Part shown: in pieces, positions 7,946-17,055 of the stretch
Layout: each line of letters opens with the position of its first letter
How positions within the stretch are numbered: position 1 is the stretch's first letter
NCBI GenBank assembly: GCA_044352985.1
Contig: JBILCU010000010.1
Location: forward strand, 1 to 64,000
Length of the DNA: 64,000 nucleotides
Reading direction: 5' to 3'
DNA from: JADJDM01 sp044352985
GTDB taxonomy: Bacteria; Bacteroidota; Bacteroidia; B-17B0; Aurantibacillaceae
The notes under the pieces: generated by a model
What the model saw: only the letters and a program-made list of their open reading frames with translations
Told to the model about the DNA's origin: nothing
Databases searched by the model: none
Program-made: the position numbers and the translations under genes

Positions 7946-10135
7946 ATGAATAATCGTCGTTTTTTGGCCATTCAGGAAGTAATGAAACGCCAACCCGTAG
8001 AACTTAACTTTGAAGGTAAACAAATCTCCAGCTACTATGGATCAAATGTATTTGGATACGATGCCATGAAAGAATTCTTTTCAGAGGAAGCTTTTGAAAT
8101 GGTACAAAATGCCATGGAAAAAGGCCAAAAACTGGATAGAAAAATTGCCGATCAGGTTGCTGCAAGCATGAAAGCCTGGGCAATATCAAAAGGTTGCACT
8201 CATTATACACATTGGTTTCAGCCATTAACCGGTACAACTGCCGAAAAACACGATGGTTTTTTTGAACCTGCTGATAAAGGTCGTGCAATCGAGCGTTTTA
8301 GCGGAAGTCAGTTAGTGCAACAAGAACCCGATGCTTCAAGTTTTCCTAATGGAGGAATTCGTAATACGTTTGAAGCACGCGGATATACTGCTTGGGATCC
8401 AACTTCTCCGGCATTTATTTTTGATAAAACATTATGTATTCCTACCATATTTGTCTCCTATACCGGCGAAGCATTGGATTTTAAAACCCCTCTTTTAAAA
8501 TCAATACATGCTTTGGATAAAGCAGCGACTGATGTTTGCCAGTATTTTGATAAAAATGTAACGAAAACCATTGCAACACTTGGTTGGGAACAAGAGTATT
8601 TTGTGGTTGACTCTGCTTTACACGCTTGCCGTTACGATTTACAACAAACCGGAAGAACACTTTTAGGTGCATCACCTGCAAAAGGCCAGCAATTAGAAGA
8701 TCATTACTGGGGTTCAATTCCTGAGCGCGTTTCAGCTTTTATGCGTGATTTTGAATATGAGTCTCATTTGTTAGGAATTCCAGTACGCACTCGTCATAAC
8801 GAAGTTGCTCCGGCTCAATTTGAGTGTGCACCTGTTTTTGAAGAGGTAAACCTTGCTGTTGATCACAATCAATTGTTAATGGATGTTATGGAGAAAGTAG
8901 CTATGCGTCATAATTTACGCGTATTACTTCACGAAAAACCATTTGCAGGAGTTAACGGAAGTGGTAAACACAACAATTGGAGTTTAGCAACCAACACCGG
9001 GAAAAATTTATTAAGCCCTGGTAAAACGCCAAAAACAAACTTAATGTTTTTAACGTTTTTCATCAACACCATTAAAGCAGTTCACGAGCATGCTGATTTA
9101 ATGCGTGCTTCCATTGCCTCAGCAAATAACGACCATCGTTTAGGTGCTAATGAAGCACCGCCTGCAATTATGTCTGTTTTCTTGGGTGCCCAATTGAGTG
9201 CTGTTTTAGATGAATTGGAAAAAGCGGTACATACCGGTAAAATGACTCCGGAAGAAAAAACAGCATTAAAATTAGGTATCGGAAAAATTCCGGATATTAT
9301 GTTGGATAACACAGACAGAAACAGAACTTCACCTTTTGCTTTTACAGGTAATAAATTTGAATTCAGAGCTGTTGGTTCATCCGCAAACTGCTCAGGACCA
9401 ATGACGGTACTAAACACGATTGTTGCTCAGCAATTGAATCAATTTAAAAATGATGTGGAAAAATTAATTGCCAAAAAAGTAGAAAAAGATGAGGCGATTT
9501 TACAAGTACTAAAAAAATACATCGTAGAATCAAAAGTAATTCGTTTTGAAGGAAATGGTTATGGTGAAGAGTGGAAAAAAGAAGCTAAACGCAGAGGATT
9601 AAGCAACATACCAACCACACCTCCGGCTTTGGATGCATACGTTTCAGAAAAAACATTACATCTTTTCGAAAGCATGGGAATTTTGAGTCACAGAGAGCAA
9701 GAAGCTCGATATGAAATTGCCCTGGAAACGTACACGAAAAAAATCCAGATTGAATCACGTATAATTGGTGACATTGTAATGAATCAAATCATCCCTGCAT
9801 CTATTGATTACCAAAAGAAATTGGTAGATAATGTTAATGGTTTAAAAAACTTGTTTGCTGCAGCAGATTTCAAAAAATTAGCGGGAGCTCAGCTCGACAT
9901 GATTAAAGAAATCTCTGAACGCATCTCAACCATTAAAATAGATACTGAAAAAATGATTGAAGAACGCAAGAAAGCTAACAATTTAGATAACGCTAAAAAA
10001 CAAGCTTTTGCTTATTGCGATAAGGTAAAACCTTATTTTGACACCATCCGTTATCATGTTGATAAGCTTGAACTTATCGTTGATGATAGTGCTTGGCCAT
10101 TGCCAAAATACCGTGAATTATTAAATTTGAAATAA
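7946..10135 (+). CDS. glnN: Glutamine synthetase type III
   Basis: It makes glutamine from glutamate, ammonia and ATP. At 729 residues it is the long GSIII form found in Bacteroidota and cyanobacteria, not the 470-residue GSI. Typical GSIII motifs are CIPTIFVSYTGEALDFKTPL near residue 167, the substrate and metal region with RHNEVAPAQFECAP near residue 282, and NDHRLGANEAPPA near residue 395. The gene stands alone between a promoter and a strong terminator. Together with the glutamate dehydrogenase at 61.7 kb it covers both ammonia assimilation routes. Confidence 0.96.
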   Translation: MNNRRFLAIQEVMKRQPVELNFEGKQISSYYGSNVFGYDAMKEFFSEEAFEMVQNAMEKGQKLDRKIADQVAASMKAWAISKGCTHYTHWFQPLTGTTAEKHDGFFEPADKGRAIERFSGSQLVQQEPDASSFPNGGIRNTFEARGYTAWDPTSPAFIFDKTLCIPTIFVSYTGEALDFKTPLLKSIHALDKAATDVCQYFDKNVTKTIATLGWEQEYFVVDSALHACRYDLQQTGRTLLGASPAKGQQLEDHYWGSIPERVSAFMRDFEYESHLLGIPVRTRHNEVAPAQFECAPVFEEVNLAVDHNQLLMDVMEKVAMRHNLRVLLHEKPFAGVNGSGKHNNWSLATNTGKNLLSPGKTPKTNLMFLTFFINTIKAVHEHADLMRASIASANNDHRLGANEAPPAIMSVFLGAQLSAVLDELEKAVHTGKMTPEEKTALKLGIGKIPDIMLDNTDRNRTSPFAFTGNKFEFRAVGSSANCSGPMTVLNTIVAQQLNQFKNDVEKLIAKKVEKDEAILQVLKKYIVESKVIRFEGNGYGEEWKKEAKRRGLSNIPTTPPALDAYVSEKTLHLFESMGILSHREQEARYEIALETYTKKIQIESRIIGDIVMNQIIPASIDYQKKLVDNVNGLKNLFAAADFKKLAGAQLDMIKEISERISTIKIDTEKMIEERKKANNLDNAKKQAFAYCDKVKPYFDTIRYHVDKLELIVDDSAWPLPKYRELLNLK

Positions 10136-10144
10136 TAAAAAACA

Positions 10145-10180
10145 AAAAACTATGCTGCTTATTTGGGCAGCATAGTTTTT
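10145..10180. terminator. Bidirectional terminator between glnN and the cytochrome gene
   Basis: A perfect 14-bp inverted repeat (AAAAACTATGCTGC, loop of 8, then its complement) sits between converging genes. A-rich and T-rich flanks allow it to work in both directions. The right arm and loop lie in the last codons of the cytochrome gene. Confidence 0.9.
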
Positions 10181-10755
10181 ACATAAATCGATACAGCTTT
10201 CGCTTGTTCTTCCGATAAACCTTCTATTTTTTTCATGTTGCCTTTACCCATTAAAATAACATTTGTAATGGCAACTGTATCCATTTGAGTGGCCGAGATA
10301 TCAGCAGCTCCGGCCATGCCTAATTTACCATCAGCCCCATGGCAAAGCGCACATTTTTTCTCATAAATTTCCTTACCGTTATCATCAGTAATTTTATCTC
10401 CAGAATTTTTTGCAGCAATCTCAGCTAAACCGTAAGAAGCTGTAATCATTAATAATGAAAGGGCTCCTAATATTTTGTTTTTTTTCTTAAATCCAACAAT
10501 TGCAATTGGAATAGATAAAAATACCAATCCTACTTTAACAATCATTAAAGGTTTAATTTCAGGTATTTGTGTCAATAAGTATATTCCGGTAAGTAAAAAC
10601 AATGCGCTTACTATCATTTCAGGCACTTTTAAAGTTTTTGTCAGTTTGGCTAACAAATCTTCCTTGTTACTGATTAGTAAGATTGTTTTTATAAAATAAA
10701 TCAGTAAAAATAGTATTACTGAAATTTTGTGGATGAGTTTAATTGTTTCAAACAT
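10159..10755 (-). CDS. SirB-like membrane domain fused to cytochrome c
   Basis: This 198-residue protein has four predicted membrane helices (about 7-27, 45-64, 70-88, 95-113) resembling the SirB family. They are followed by a short cytochrome c domain with the heme motif CALCH at 135-139 and a likely axial Met at about 174 (GKGNMKK). Seen: the helices and the heme motif in one frame. Inferred: a membrane-anchored single-heme electron carrier facing the periplasm. The gene stands alone, and its stop lies inside the shared terminator. The partner is unknown. Confidence 0.75.
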   Translation of the reverse strand: MFETIKLIHKISVILFLLIYFIKTILLISNKEDLLAKLTKTLKVPEMIVSALFLLTGIYLLTQIPEIKPLMIVKVGLVFLSIPIAIVGFKKKNKILGALSLLMITASYGLAEIAAKNSGDKITDDNGKEIYEKKCALCHGADGKLGMAGAADISATQMDTVAITNVILMGKGNMKKIEGLSEEQAKAVSIYVKTMLPK

Positions 10756-10814
10756 AATTTTTGATTTTAACTCAAAAATATCATGTTGAAGTGATTATTA
10801 TTAGTTAAAAAAAA

Positions 10815-10846
10815 AATGAAGTTAACAGCATCCTGTTAACTTCATT
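10815..10846 (-). terminator. Terminator after secG
   Basis: A perfect 14-bp stem (AATGAAGTTAACAG, loop CATC) lies 17 nt after the secG stop and is followed on the minus strand by a run of T. It ends the glycosyltransferase-lptE-secG operon. Confidence 0.9.
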
Positions 10847-10863
10847 AATATTATTTGAAAAAA

Positions 10864-11202
10864 TTATTTTGTTGGCGCTGGAGCTGGAGCAGGAGCCTGA
10901 GTAGAAGGTGCGGAAGCAGCTGGAGCAGCACTAGCGCGTTTTTTAGTTGCAGATTCTACACCAGTTGCACTACCTTCAACAGCAGATGAGCTTCTTGGTG
11001 AAGATGCTAAAGACAAAATCAATAACAAACCTGCTAATCCCCAAGTAGCCTTTTCTAAAAAATCACTTGTTTTACGAACTCCCATATATTGGTTATTAGA
11101 AGCAAATCCGCTTGATAATCCACCACCTTTAGAGTTTTGAACTAATACGATTAATATTAGCAACACACATACTATTAAAATTAAAACTGATACTATTCCC
11201 AT
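10864..11202 (-). CDS. secG: Preprotein translocase subunit SecG
   Basis: SecG is the small accessory subunit of the SecYEG channel. The 112-residue protein has two membrane helices (about 3-22 and 52-68) around the conserved NSKGGGLSSGF loop. The C-terminus is a low-complexity tail rich in Ala and Pro, as often seen in this phylum. It is the last gene of the operon, immediately after a TPR-like gene (2-bp gap), and is followed by a strong terminator. Confidence 0.95.
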   Translation of the reverse strand: MGIVSVLILIVCVLLILIVLVQNSKGGGLSSGFASNNQYMGVRKTSDFLEKATWGLAGLLLILSLASSPRSSSAVEGSATGVESATKKRASAAPAASAPSTQAPAPAPAPTK

Positions 11203-11204
11203 GA

Positions 11205-12263
11205 TTATTTATTTTTTAGTTCTTCAATAAGGGACGCAAAGTAAATACTTTTTTCGGGAAATTTCAAACTTAAAATTTCATAAGCGCGTATTGCTTTCGA
11301 AAAATTGCCCTGCATCGCGTAAATTTTAGCCAAAGTTTCACTTACCAGGTTTTCATCTTCCACAACACCTGATTTTGCTTTAGTTCCTGGCGAAAAAAAG
11401 TTTTTTTCCGTTTTTAACTTAGAAATTTTAGGTTCTTCGGAAATTATTTTATCTATTATATTTCGCTTAGTGTCTTTATTTATAGGTGCTTCCGACTTTT
11501 TAATGCCCGGCTCAACGTCAACTTTTTCTGTCTTTTCCTCCTTAATCACATTTTCTTTTAGCGATTCTGTTTTAGTTTTGGACATATTTTTTAACCAATC
11601 ACTGAAACTTTGAGGTTCATTACTGATTTCTACAGTTTCTTCTTGTTTTTCTTGAGTCTTTGGATGTATTTCAGTTACTTTTAATAAATCCCTTTCCACA
11701 AAAGCATTTACCAAATGATTTTTTACCAAATCATCTATAGATTCTACTTGCTTTTCTTTTTTAACAGTTAATATTTGCAGATTTAAATCCTCTGTTTGTT
11801 TTGTTTCATCTTTAGTTTCAACAGGAGTTTGGATTTTATGCTCATCCCTGTTTTTTTCCTTATAAAAAACTTGTTTCTGGTTGTTTTCGGGTAAATTACT
11901 AGTTAATACAATTTCGTTTGATTCAACAACCGTTTCTTCTTTTTTCTCCTCAACTTTAACATCTACTTCTATCGGAGTTTCAATCTTTTCAGGCGCCTCA
12001 ATAATTTCAGGTGTTTGCTGTTTTAACTCCGGAACTCGTTTGATTAAATCAAATAACACTTTTCGGTTAGAAGTAGAAATGGCTGTTTTTTTAAGTTCAT
12101 CATAAAAATCAATATGATTTAATTGATGAAGCAATTTTACATATAATAAGCGCGAAGTTTGGAAAAGAGGGTATTTTTCAGAAACTTTTTTTAAGGTATC
12201 TAATTGCTTTTCCTGCAACAATTCAGGCCGACGAATATATGTAATCAAATCAAACGAATCCAT
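11205..12263 (-). CDS. TPR-like hypothetical protein between lptE and secG
   Basis: It is about 352 residues. The ATG at 12263 is preferred over an upstream in-frame TTG because it overlaps the lptE stop as TAATG, a typical coupled junction. The N-terminal 80 residues are helical (YPLFQTSRLLYVKLLHQLN). The middle is a charged, low-complexity linker rich in Glu and Lys. The C-terminal 50 residues look like one TPR unit (LAKIYAMQGNFSKAIRAYEILS). No signal peptide is seen. The lptE-TPR-secG order suggests a role near envelope export, but the function is unknown. Confidence 0.75.
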   Translation of the reverse strand: MDSFDLITYIRRPELLQEKQLDTLKKVSEKYPLFQTSRLLYVKLLHQLNHIDFYDELKKTAISTSNRKVLFDLIKRVPELKQQTPEIIEAPEKIETPIEVDVKVEEKKEETVVESNEIVLTSNLPENNQKQVFYKEKNRDEHKIQTPVETKDETKQTEDLNLQILTVKKEKQVESIDDLVKNHLVNAFVERDLLKVTEIHPKTQEKQEETVEISNEPQSFSDWLKNMSKTKTESLKENVIKEEKTEKVDVEPGIKKSEAPINKDTKRNIIDKIISEEPKISKLKTEKNFFSPGTKAKSGVVEDENLVSETLAKIYAMQGNFSKAIRAYEILSLKFPEKSIYFASLIEELKNK

Positions 12264-12763
12264 TACCAATTATTGAAAGCTTTTTGAAACACGTCTTCTG
12301 CAATTTGCCTATTAATTTCGTCAAGCGCCTCCGATTCAATTGCGCTTAAGGTTTTAGAGGAGGAATAGTCGTAAAAACGCTGAAAGTTTTGATTGAAACT
12401 TTTAGACTGATCAATGGAATTAATGTATTTTACATTAATTGTTACGGTGAGTCGATTTAATGCTGCCTGGTCGGTGCTTTGAACCGCAACTGGGCTTACA
12501 GCATAATCAACTATTGCGCCTTCAAATTGCAAATCACCGTTTTGTTTGGTTAATGCCAAGTTGGTTTGAGAAGAAACCATATCTCGCATTTTTTCTGTAA
12601 ATTTTTGAGACTCGGAAGGACTTGCCATTGCCGCATTATTTTGAAAAAAAGCTATAGAAATGGTTTTTGCCTCCGGAGGTATGGAAATGCCTTTAAAACC
12701 ATAATTTACCTTACAGGAAATAAAGACAACAACTATAACTAAATATGTAAAAAACCTCAACAC
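12263..12763 (-). CDS. lptE: LPS assembly lipoprotein LptE
   Basis: LptE is the lipoprotein plug of the LptD outer-membrane channel that inserts LPS. The 166-residue protein has a lipoprotein signal with the lipidated Cys near residue 17 (VVVFISC), followed by KVNYGFKGISIP, typical of Bacteroidota LptE. The start is GTG at 12763. It overlaps the following gene by one base (TAATG). It follows two glycosyltransferases in the same operon, which fits a role in LPS production and export. Confidence 0.88.
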   Translation of the reverse strand: MLRFFTYLVIVVVFISCKVNYGFKGISIPPEAKTISIAFFQNNAAMASPSESQKFTEKMRDMVSSQTNLALTKQNGDLQFEGAIVDYAVSPVAVQSTDQAALNRLTVTINVKYINSIDQSKSFNQNFQRFYDYSSSKTLSAIESEALDEINRQIAEDVFQKAFNNW

Positions 12764-12781
12764 CAGAACAAAGTTATTAAA

Positions 12782-13864
12782 CTATTTCAAAACTTCTTGT
12801 ATTGCTTTTAAATACAAATGCTTATTGACTTCTACGCTGTATTTTTCTTCAACTGTTTTTCTTGCATTTTCTCCCAGTTTTTTTCGTAATTCAGCATTTT
12901 CAATCAAAAGACTTAAGTAGTTTAGCCAATCCTCATCTGTATTAGCCAAAAAACCATTTTCACCATGTTGAATGATTTCTGAATTTACGCCAACCGGTGA
13001 CAAAATAGTAGGAATTGCGCATGACATATAAGATATTCCTTTTAATCCGCATTTTCCTTTTGCCCATTCATCATCAGGCAAAGGCATAATTCCAATATCG
13101 AATGAGTTGATTATATCAACTTCTGAATTGTGCGACCAAGCTATACCAATTATATCTAATTCATCAAAAGTAAATGAATCATCTCCCATTACTTTAAATT
13201 CAATTTTCTTTCCATATTTTACTTTCAATTTTAATAAAACAGGAATTGCTGATTCAAAATGCTTGATGGTAGTTTTACTACCGCTCCAACCAATTGTTAT
13301 AACATCATTATTTGTTTTTTTTGATAATGGCTGATGAAAATCAGTGTCAATTGTGGTTGGTATTAATTTCACGTTTGAATTGAATTGCAAAGCATAATTC
13401 ATTAGATATGAATTTCCAGCAATTACTAAATCAGATGCGGTAATTATTTCTTTTGTTTTATTGGGATTTTTAAGCCACTCCCATTTTTTGTTTGCTGCTG
13501 ATGTATCTAATTTCCAAATGGCATCATCAAAATCAAAAATAAATTTTGCCTTGCTGTTTTTAATTTTACGTTCAAAGAAACTTGAACCAATCATTAAAGC
13601 TTCACGTTGCACAAAAATAATATCGTAATTCGAATAATTATTCCAGTCTTTTAAGCGAATAAAAATGGATTTTAAAAAAATAAAAAGTTTACGAATTAAT
13701 TTTCCTTCACCATAAAAAACGGCATCATCTTTTTCTGAAATGATGAATGAAAGTTTAGATTGAATGTTGTTTTGTTTAAAGAAATCAAAATACTGTTCAA
13801 AACGATAACGCTGGCTTGGCGAACGATTAAATCGATGGGGCGCTATGAATAATATTTTAATCAA
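12782..13864 (-). CDS. Glycosyltransferase (GT4-like)
   Basis: This 360-residue GT-B fold enzyme has an N-terminal domain beginning IKILFIAPHRFNRSPSQRYR. The C-terminal nucleotide-sugar-binding half contains GWSGSKTT and the loop IMPLPDDEWAKGKCGLKGISYM, with the pattern of acidic residues seen in family 4. It overlaps the upstream glycosyltransferase by 4 bp (ATGA type) and precedes lptE by 18 bp. The likely role is cell-surface polysaccharide or LPS assembly; donor and acceptor cannot be told from the sequence. Confidence 0.85.
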   Translation of the reverse strand: MIKILFIAPHRFNRSPSQRYRFEQYFDFFKQNNIQSKLSFIISEKDDAVFYGEGKLIRKLFIFLKSIFIRLKDWNNYSNYDIIFVQREALMIGSSFFERKIKNSKAKFIFDFDDAIWKLDTSAANKKWEWLKNPNKTKEIITASDLVIAGNSYLMNYALQFNSNVKLIPTTIDTDFHQPLSKKTNNDVITIGWSGSKTTIKHFESAIPVLLKLKVKYGKKIEFKVMGDDSFTFDELDIIGIAWSHNSEVDIINSFDIGIMPLPDDEWAKGKCGLKGISYMSCAIPTILSPVGVNSEIIQHGENGFLANTDEDWLNYLSLLIENAELRKKLGENARKTVEEKYSVEVNKHLYLKAIQEVLK

Positions 13865-15090
13865 GTGTTTACTAATATTTCAGAATAAACAGTAAAATAA
13901 TTATTTGCGGCAAATGGCAAATCAAAATGATTGATGGCATACTTTCTTAGTTCATCTTTATTAAAAGTACATTGTTCAAATTCTGCAATGCTTCTGGCAT
14001 ATTCATTTTCATTGAACTCTTTAACTAAGCAACCTGCCTTGCTTTTAGTAATGATTTCATCCGTATCACCAACACCTGAGTTGCAATAAACCGGAATGCC
14101 CATGGCCATTATTTCTGCCTGTTTGGTTGGACTACTACTTATTTTTGAATAAGTAGGTCGTATAAAAAAAACCGATGCAACCGAAAGGCTTAACAGCTCA
14201 GGGATTTCGTTTCTGCTTGCACCATGCAAAATGAGTTCATGTTGAACTCCTCTAATAGAAGCAGCTTCTAAAATCTTAGAATGCTCTTCGTGTGTGATGA
14301 ATAAAAATCTGCAATTCTTTTTATTTTTTCTCCACACCACATAAAAATCAAGCATTTCATTTAACATATACCAAGTGCCAATGGAACCTAAATACGAAAT
14401 GACTTGACTCGAATTGTTCAATGAAAATTTTTGTTTCCAGGATTCAATATTTTTCTGTTGCAAATGTTCACGGTTAAATCTGGAAGTATCCACACAACAA
14501 GGAATAACTGTAATTTTATTTTTTACTGATTGATGAATATTCCAACTGATTAATTCATCTTTCCCTTTTTGAGTTAAACTGATAATGTGATTTGAATGAA
14601 TTAAAAACTCTTTTTCTTTATTCTTAAAATAAGAATAGACTTTCTTATAAATTGGACTATTCAGATTCCAAGCGCCTGCATCAACTTTTTCATTAGCCCA
14701 TAAACCGCGCATATCAAATAAAAATTTAATCCCATACTTTATTTTAAATTTTAATCCAACAAGCGAAGAAATGTATCCTCTGCAATGCAATAATGAAAAG
14801 TTTTTTTTGAGGTGTAATTGCAAAGCAAGTTTTCGTATTGAGTAAATATCCCATATGGTAGAAAAAACTGGAGGCCATTTATGGTAAGCTATGGGTTGCC
14901 AATCAATGTTATTTTCTGAGCAAATCGTGCGTATTAAATCCTTGTTTTTTTCGAATTTCTCTTTTTTCTCGCAACTGATTAATGTAAAACGAAATCCTTT
15001 TTTACTTAATTCAATGACGTAAGGCAAAACCTGACTTTGACCCAATTGATCTGTCATTCCATCATAAGAGATATATAAAACCTGTTGCAA
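13861..15090 (-). CDS. Glycosyltransferase (GT4-like)
   Basis: This 409-residue GT-B enzyme starts QQVLYISYDGMTDQLGQSQV, a sequence typical of family 4 transferases in surface-polysaccharide clusters. The C-terminal half contains SYLGSIGTWYM and the donor-binding stretch SSSPTKQAEIMAMGIPVYC. It is the first gene of the minus operon that runs through lptE to secG. A TATCTTTG element lies 28 nt upstream. Substrate unknown. Confidence 0.87.
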   Translation of the reverse strand: MQQVLYISYDGMTDQLGQSQVLPYVIELSKKGFRFTLISCEKKEKFEKNKDLIRTICSENNIDWQPIAYHKWPPVFSTIWDIYSIRKLALQLHLKKNFSLLHCRGYISSLVGLKFKIKYGIKFLFDMRGLWANEKVDAGAWNLNSPIYKKVYSYFKNKEKEFLIHSNHIISLTQKGKDELISWNIHQSVKNKITVIPCCVDTSRFNREHLQQKNIESWKQKFSLNNSSQVISYLGSIGTWYMLNEMLDFYVVWRKNKKNCRFLFITHEEHSKILEAASIRGVQHELILHGASRNEIPELLSLSVASVFFIRPTYSKISSSPTKQAEIMAMGIPVYCNSGVGDTDEIITKSKAGCLVKEFNENEYARSIAEFEQCTFNKDELRKYAINHFDLPFAANNYFTVYSEILVNT

Positions 15091-15117
15091 AATTTAGAAA
15101 AAATGAAACAAAAACCT

Positions 15118-15125
15118 CAAAGATA
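15118..15125 (-). promoter_or_regulatory. Candidate -7 element of the glycosyltransferase-lptE-secG operon
   Basis: TATCTTTG on the minus strand matches TAnnTTTG and lies 28 nt before the first start codon. No clear -33 was found. The same variant precedes gatB (49030-49037) and the protease operon (60005-60012). Confidence 0.4.
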
Positions 15126-15218
15126 ATTAAAAAAAACAGCTGTAAAATTCAATTAAACTCTCTTTAATAAATAGCGTATTTCAAATAGGATAATAATTTT
15201 AATTTAGCTCAACAAAAT

Positions 15219-15248
15219 TTTGTCAGTTTATCGTTTTTTCTATTTTTG
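15219..15248 (+). promoter_or_regulatory. Promoter of etfB
   Basis: TTTG (15219-15222), an 18-bp spacer, then TATTTTTG (15241-15248) fits the Bacteroidota -33/-7 pattern. The etfB ATG is 24 nt downstream. Confidence 0.75.
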
Positions 15249-15271
15249 TAATCCTTTTTAAAAAAATAAAA

Positions 15272-16015
15272 ATGAAAATATTAGTTGCAATTAGTAATGT
15301 GCCAGACACCACTGCAAAAATTTCTTTTACCAATGGTGATACTGAATTTAATTCTGCCGGAGTAACCTACATTATAAATCCTTACGACGAATGGTATTCA
15401 CTTGTTCGTGCTCTAGAATTAAAAGAAGGAGGCAAAGCAACACATGTTACATTAATTCATGTTGGATTAGCAGATAGCGAAGCTACAATCCGTAAAGGTT
15501 TAGCAATTGGAGCGGATGATGCAGTTAGGATAAATTCTGCAGGGCCGGACGCGTTTTTTGTTGCTAATCAAATTGCAGAATATGCAAAAAACAATGGATA
15601 TGAACTTGTTTTAGTTGGTAAAGAAACAATCAACTACAATGGTTCATCAGTTGGCGGAATGATTGCAGGCGTAACTGATTGGCCTTTTGTTTCACTAGCT
15701 ACAAAACTTGATGTGGAAGGTGTTAAAATCACATTGGAACACGATATTGATGGCGGAACACAAGTAGTTGAAGCAGGTTTACCACTAGTGGTATCTTGTG
15801 CTAAAGGAATGGCTGAACAACGTATTCCAAACATGAGAGGAATTATGGCTTCAAGAACTAAACCGATTACAGTTGTTGAACCTACATCAAACGAACAATT
15901 AACTCAGGTTAAATCATTCACCCTTGCAAAAGGAAGAACAGATTGCAAGTTTATTGATGAAAACAATATTGATGAGTTAGTAAATTTATTGCACACAGAG
16001 GCGAAAGTGATTTAA
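15272..16015 (+). CDS. etfB: Electron transfer flavoprotein subunit beta
   Basis: With EtfA it forms the FAD-containing carrier that takes electrons from acyl-CoA and other dehydrogenases. The 247-residue protein begins MKILVAISNVPDTTAKI and carries the AMP-binding region typical of the beta subunit. Length is normal. etfA follows after 23 bp, so the two are surely cotranscribed from the consensus promoter upstream. Confidence 0.95.
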   Translation: MKILVAISNVPDTTAKISFTNGDTEFNSAGVTYIINPYDEWYSLVRALELKEGGKATHVTLIHVGLADSEATIRKGLAIGADDAVRINSAGPDAFFVANQIAEYAKNNGYELVLVGKETINYNGSSVGGMIAGVTDWPFVSLATKLDVEGVKITLEHDIDGGTQVVEAGLPLVVSCAKGMAEQRIPNMRGIMASRTKPITVVEPTSNEQLTQVKSFTLAKGRTDCKFIDENNIDELVNLLHTEAKVI

Positions 16016-16038
16016 TTAAATTTTAAAAACAAGAAATT

Positions 16039-17019
16039 ATGTCAGTTCTAGTATATACAGAAGTAAATAAAGGAAAAATTAAAAAATCCTCTTTGGAATG
16101 TGTTAATTATGGTGCTCAAATTGCGCGCACACTTGGCACTAGCGTAACCGCAATAGTTGCAAATGCAGACGAACAATCTATTCTGGAAATTGGCAAAGCA
16201 GGTGCTGCAAAAATTTTATTAATAAAAAATGAAGCGTTAAGTTCTGACAGCATGGTAATTAGTGCTATTGTTGAACAAGCTGCAAAATCAGAAAATAGCA
16301 AAGTAATTATATTTGCATTTGATGTAACAGGTAAAGCTGTTGCTCCACGTTTATCAGGAAAATTAAAAGCAGGTTTAGTTGCTGGTGCAGTTGATTACCC
16401 AGTTTTAAATGGAAGTTCACTAGAAGTGAGAAAAAATGTTTTCTCAGGAAAAGCAACTTCAGTTTATGCCATTACGAGTGATGTTAAGATTATTTCCTTA
16501 TTACCAAATTCTTTCCCTGTTAATTTAGGTGATCATACTGCTACTGTAGTTGATTTCAATGCAGATTTATCCACAATTAAATCAGGGATTACAATAAAAG
16601 AAACCAAAACCAACTCATCAGGAAATGCAATTCCTTTACCTGAGGCAGAATTAGTGGTATCTGCCGGAAGAGGAATGAAAGGGCCCGAAAATTGGGGATT
16701 AGTGGAAGATTTAGCAAATGTAATCGGAGCAACTACAGCTTGTTCTCGTCCGGTTGCAGATATGCATTGGAGACCTCATCACGAACATGTTGGGCAAACA
16801 GGAATTGCTATTCGTCCTAATTTATATATTGCAATTGGTATTTCAGGTGCAATACAACATTTAGCGGGTGTTAACGGAAGTAAAACAATTGTTGTAATAA
16901 ACAGTGATAAAGAAGCTCCGTTTTTTAAATCAGCGGATTATGGTATAGTCGGAGATGCATTTAGCATTTTACCTAAACTAACTGAAGCTATTAAAAAATT
17001 AAAAGCTAACGCTAACTAA
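16039..17019 (+). CDS. etfA: Electron transfer flavoprotein subunit alpha
   Basis: This is the FAD-binding partner of EtfB. The 326-residue protein has the N-terminal alpha/beta domain and a C-terminal FAD domain with AGRGMKGPENW, RPHHEHVGQTG and YIAIGISGAIQHLAG, all conserved in EtfA. Its neighbours are etfB 23 bp upstream and the bifunctional nuclease gene 36 bp downstream, an order common in the phylum. Confidence 0.96.
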   Translation: MSVLVYTEVNKGKIKKSSLECVNYGAQIARTLGTSVTAIVANADEQSILEIGKAGAAKILLIKNEALSSDSMVISAIVEQAAKSENSKVIIFAFDVTGKAVAPRLSGKLKAGLVAGAVDYPVLNGSSLEVRKNVFSGKATSVYAITSDVKIISLLPNSFPVNLGDHTATVVDFNADLSTIKSGITIKETKTNSSGNAIPLPEAELVVSAGRGMKGPENWGLVEDLANVIGATTACSRPVADMHWRPHHEHVGQTGIAIRPNLYIAIGISGAIQHLAGVNGSKTIVVINSDKEAPFFKSADYGIVGDAFSILPKLTEAIKKLKANAN

Positions 17020-17055
17020 AACTTTTTGTTTTTCTTTTTTTCTTATCTTTCATAA

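Noticed and set aside
9082..9417. 111-codon minus-strand ORF within glnN
   Set aside because: Antisense shadow of glutamine synthetase; composition follows the codons of the real gene.
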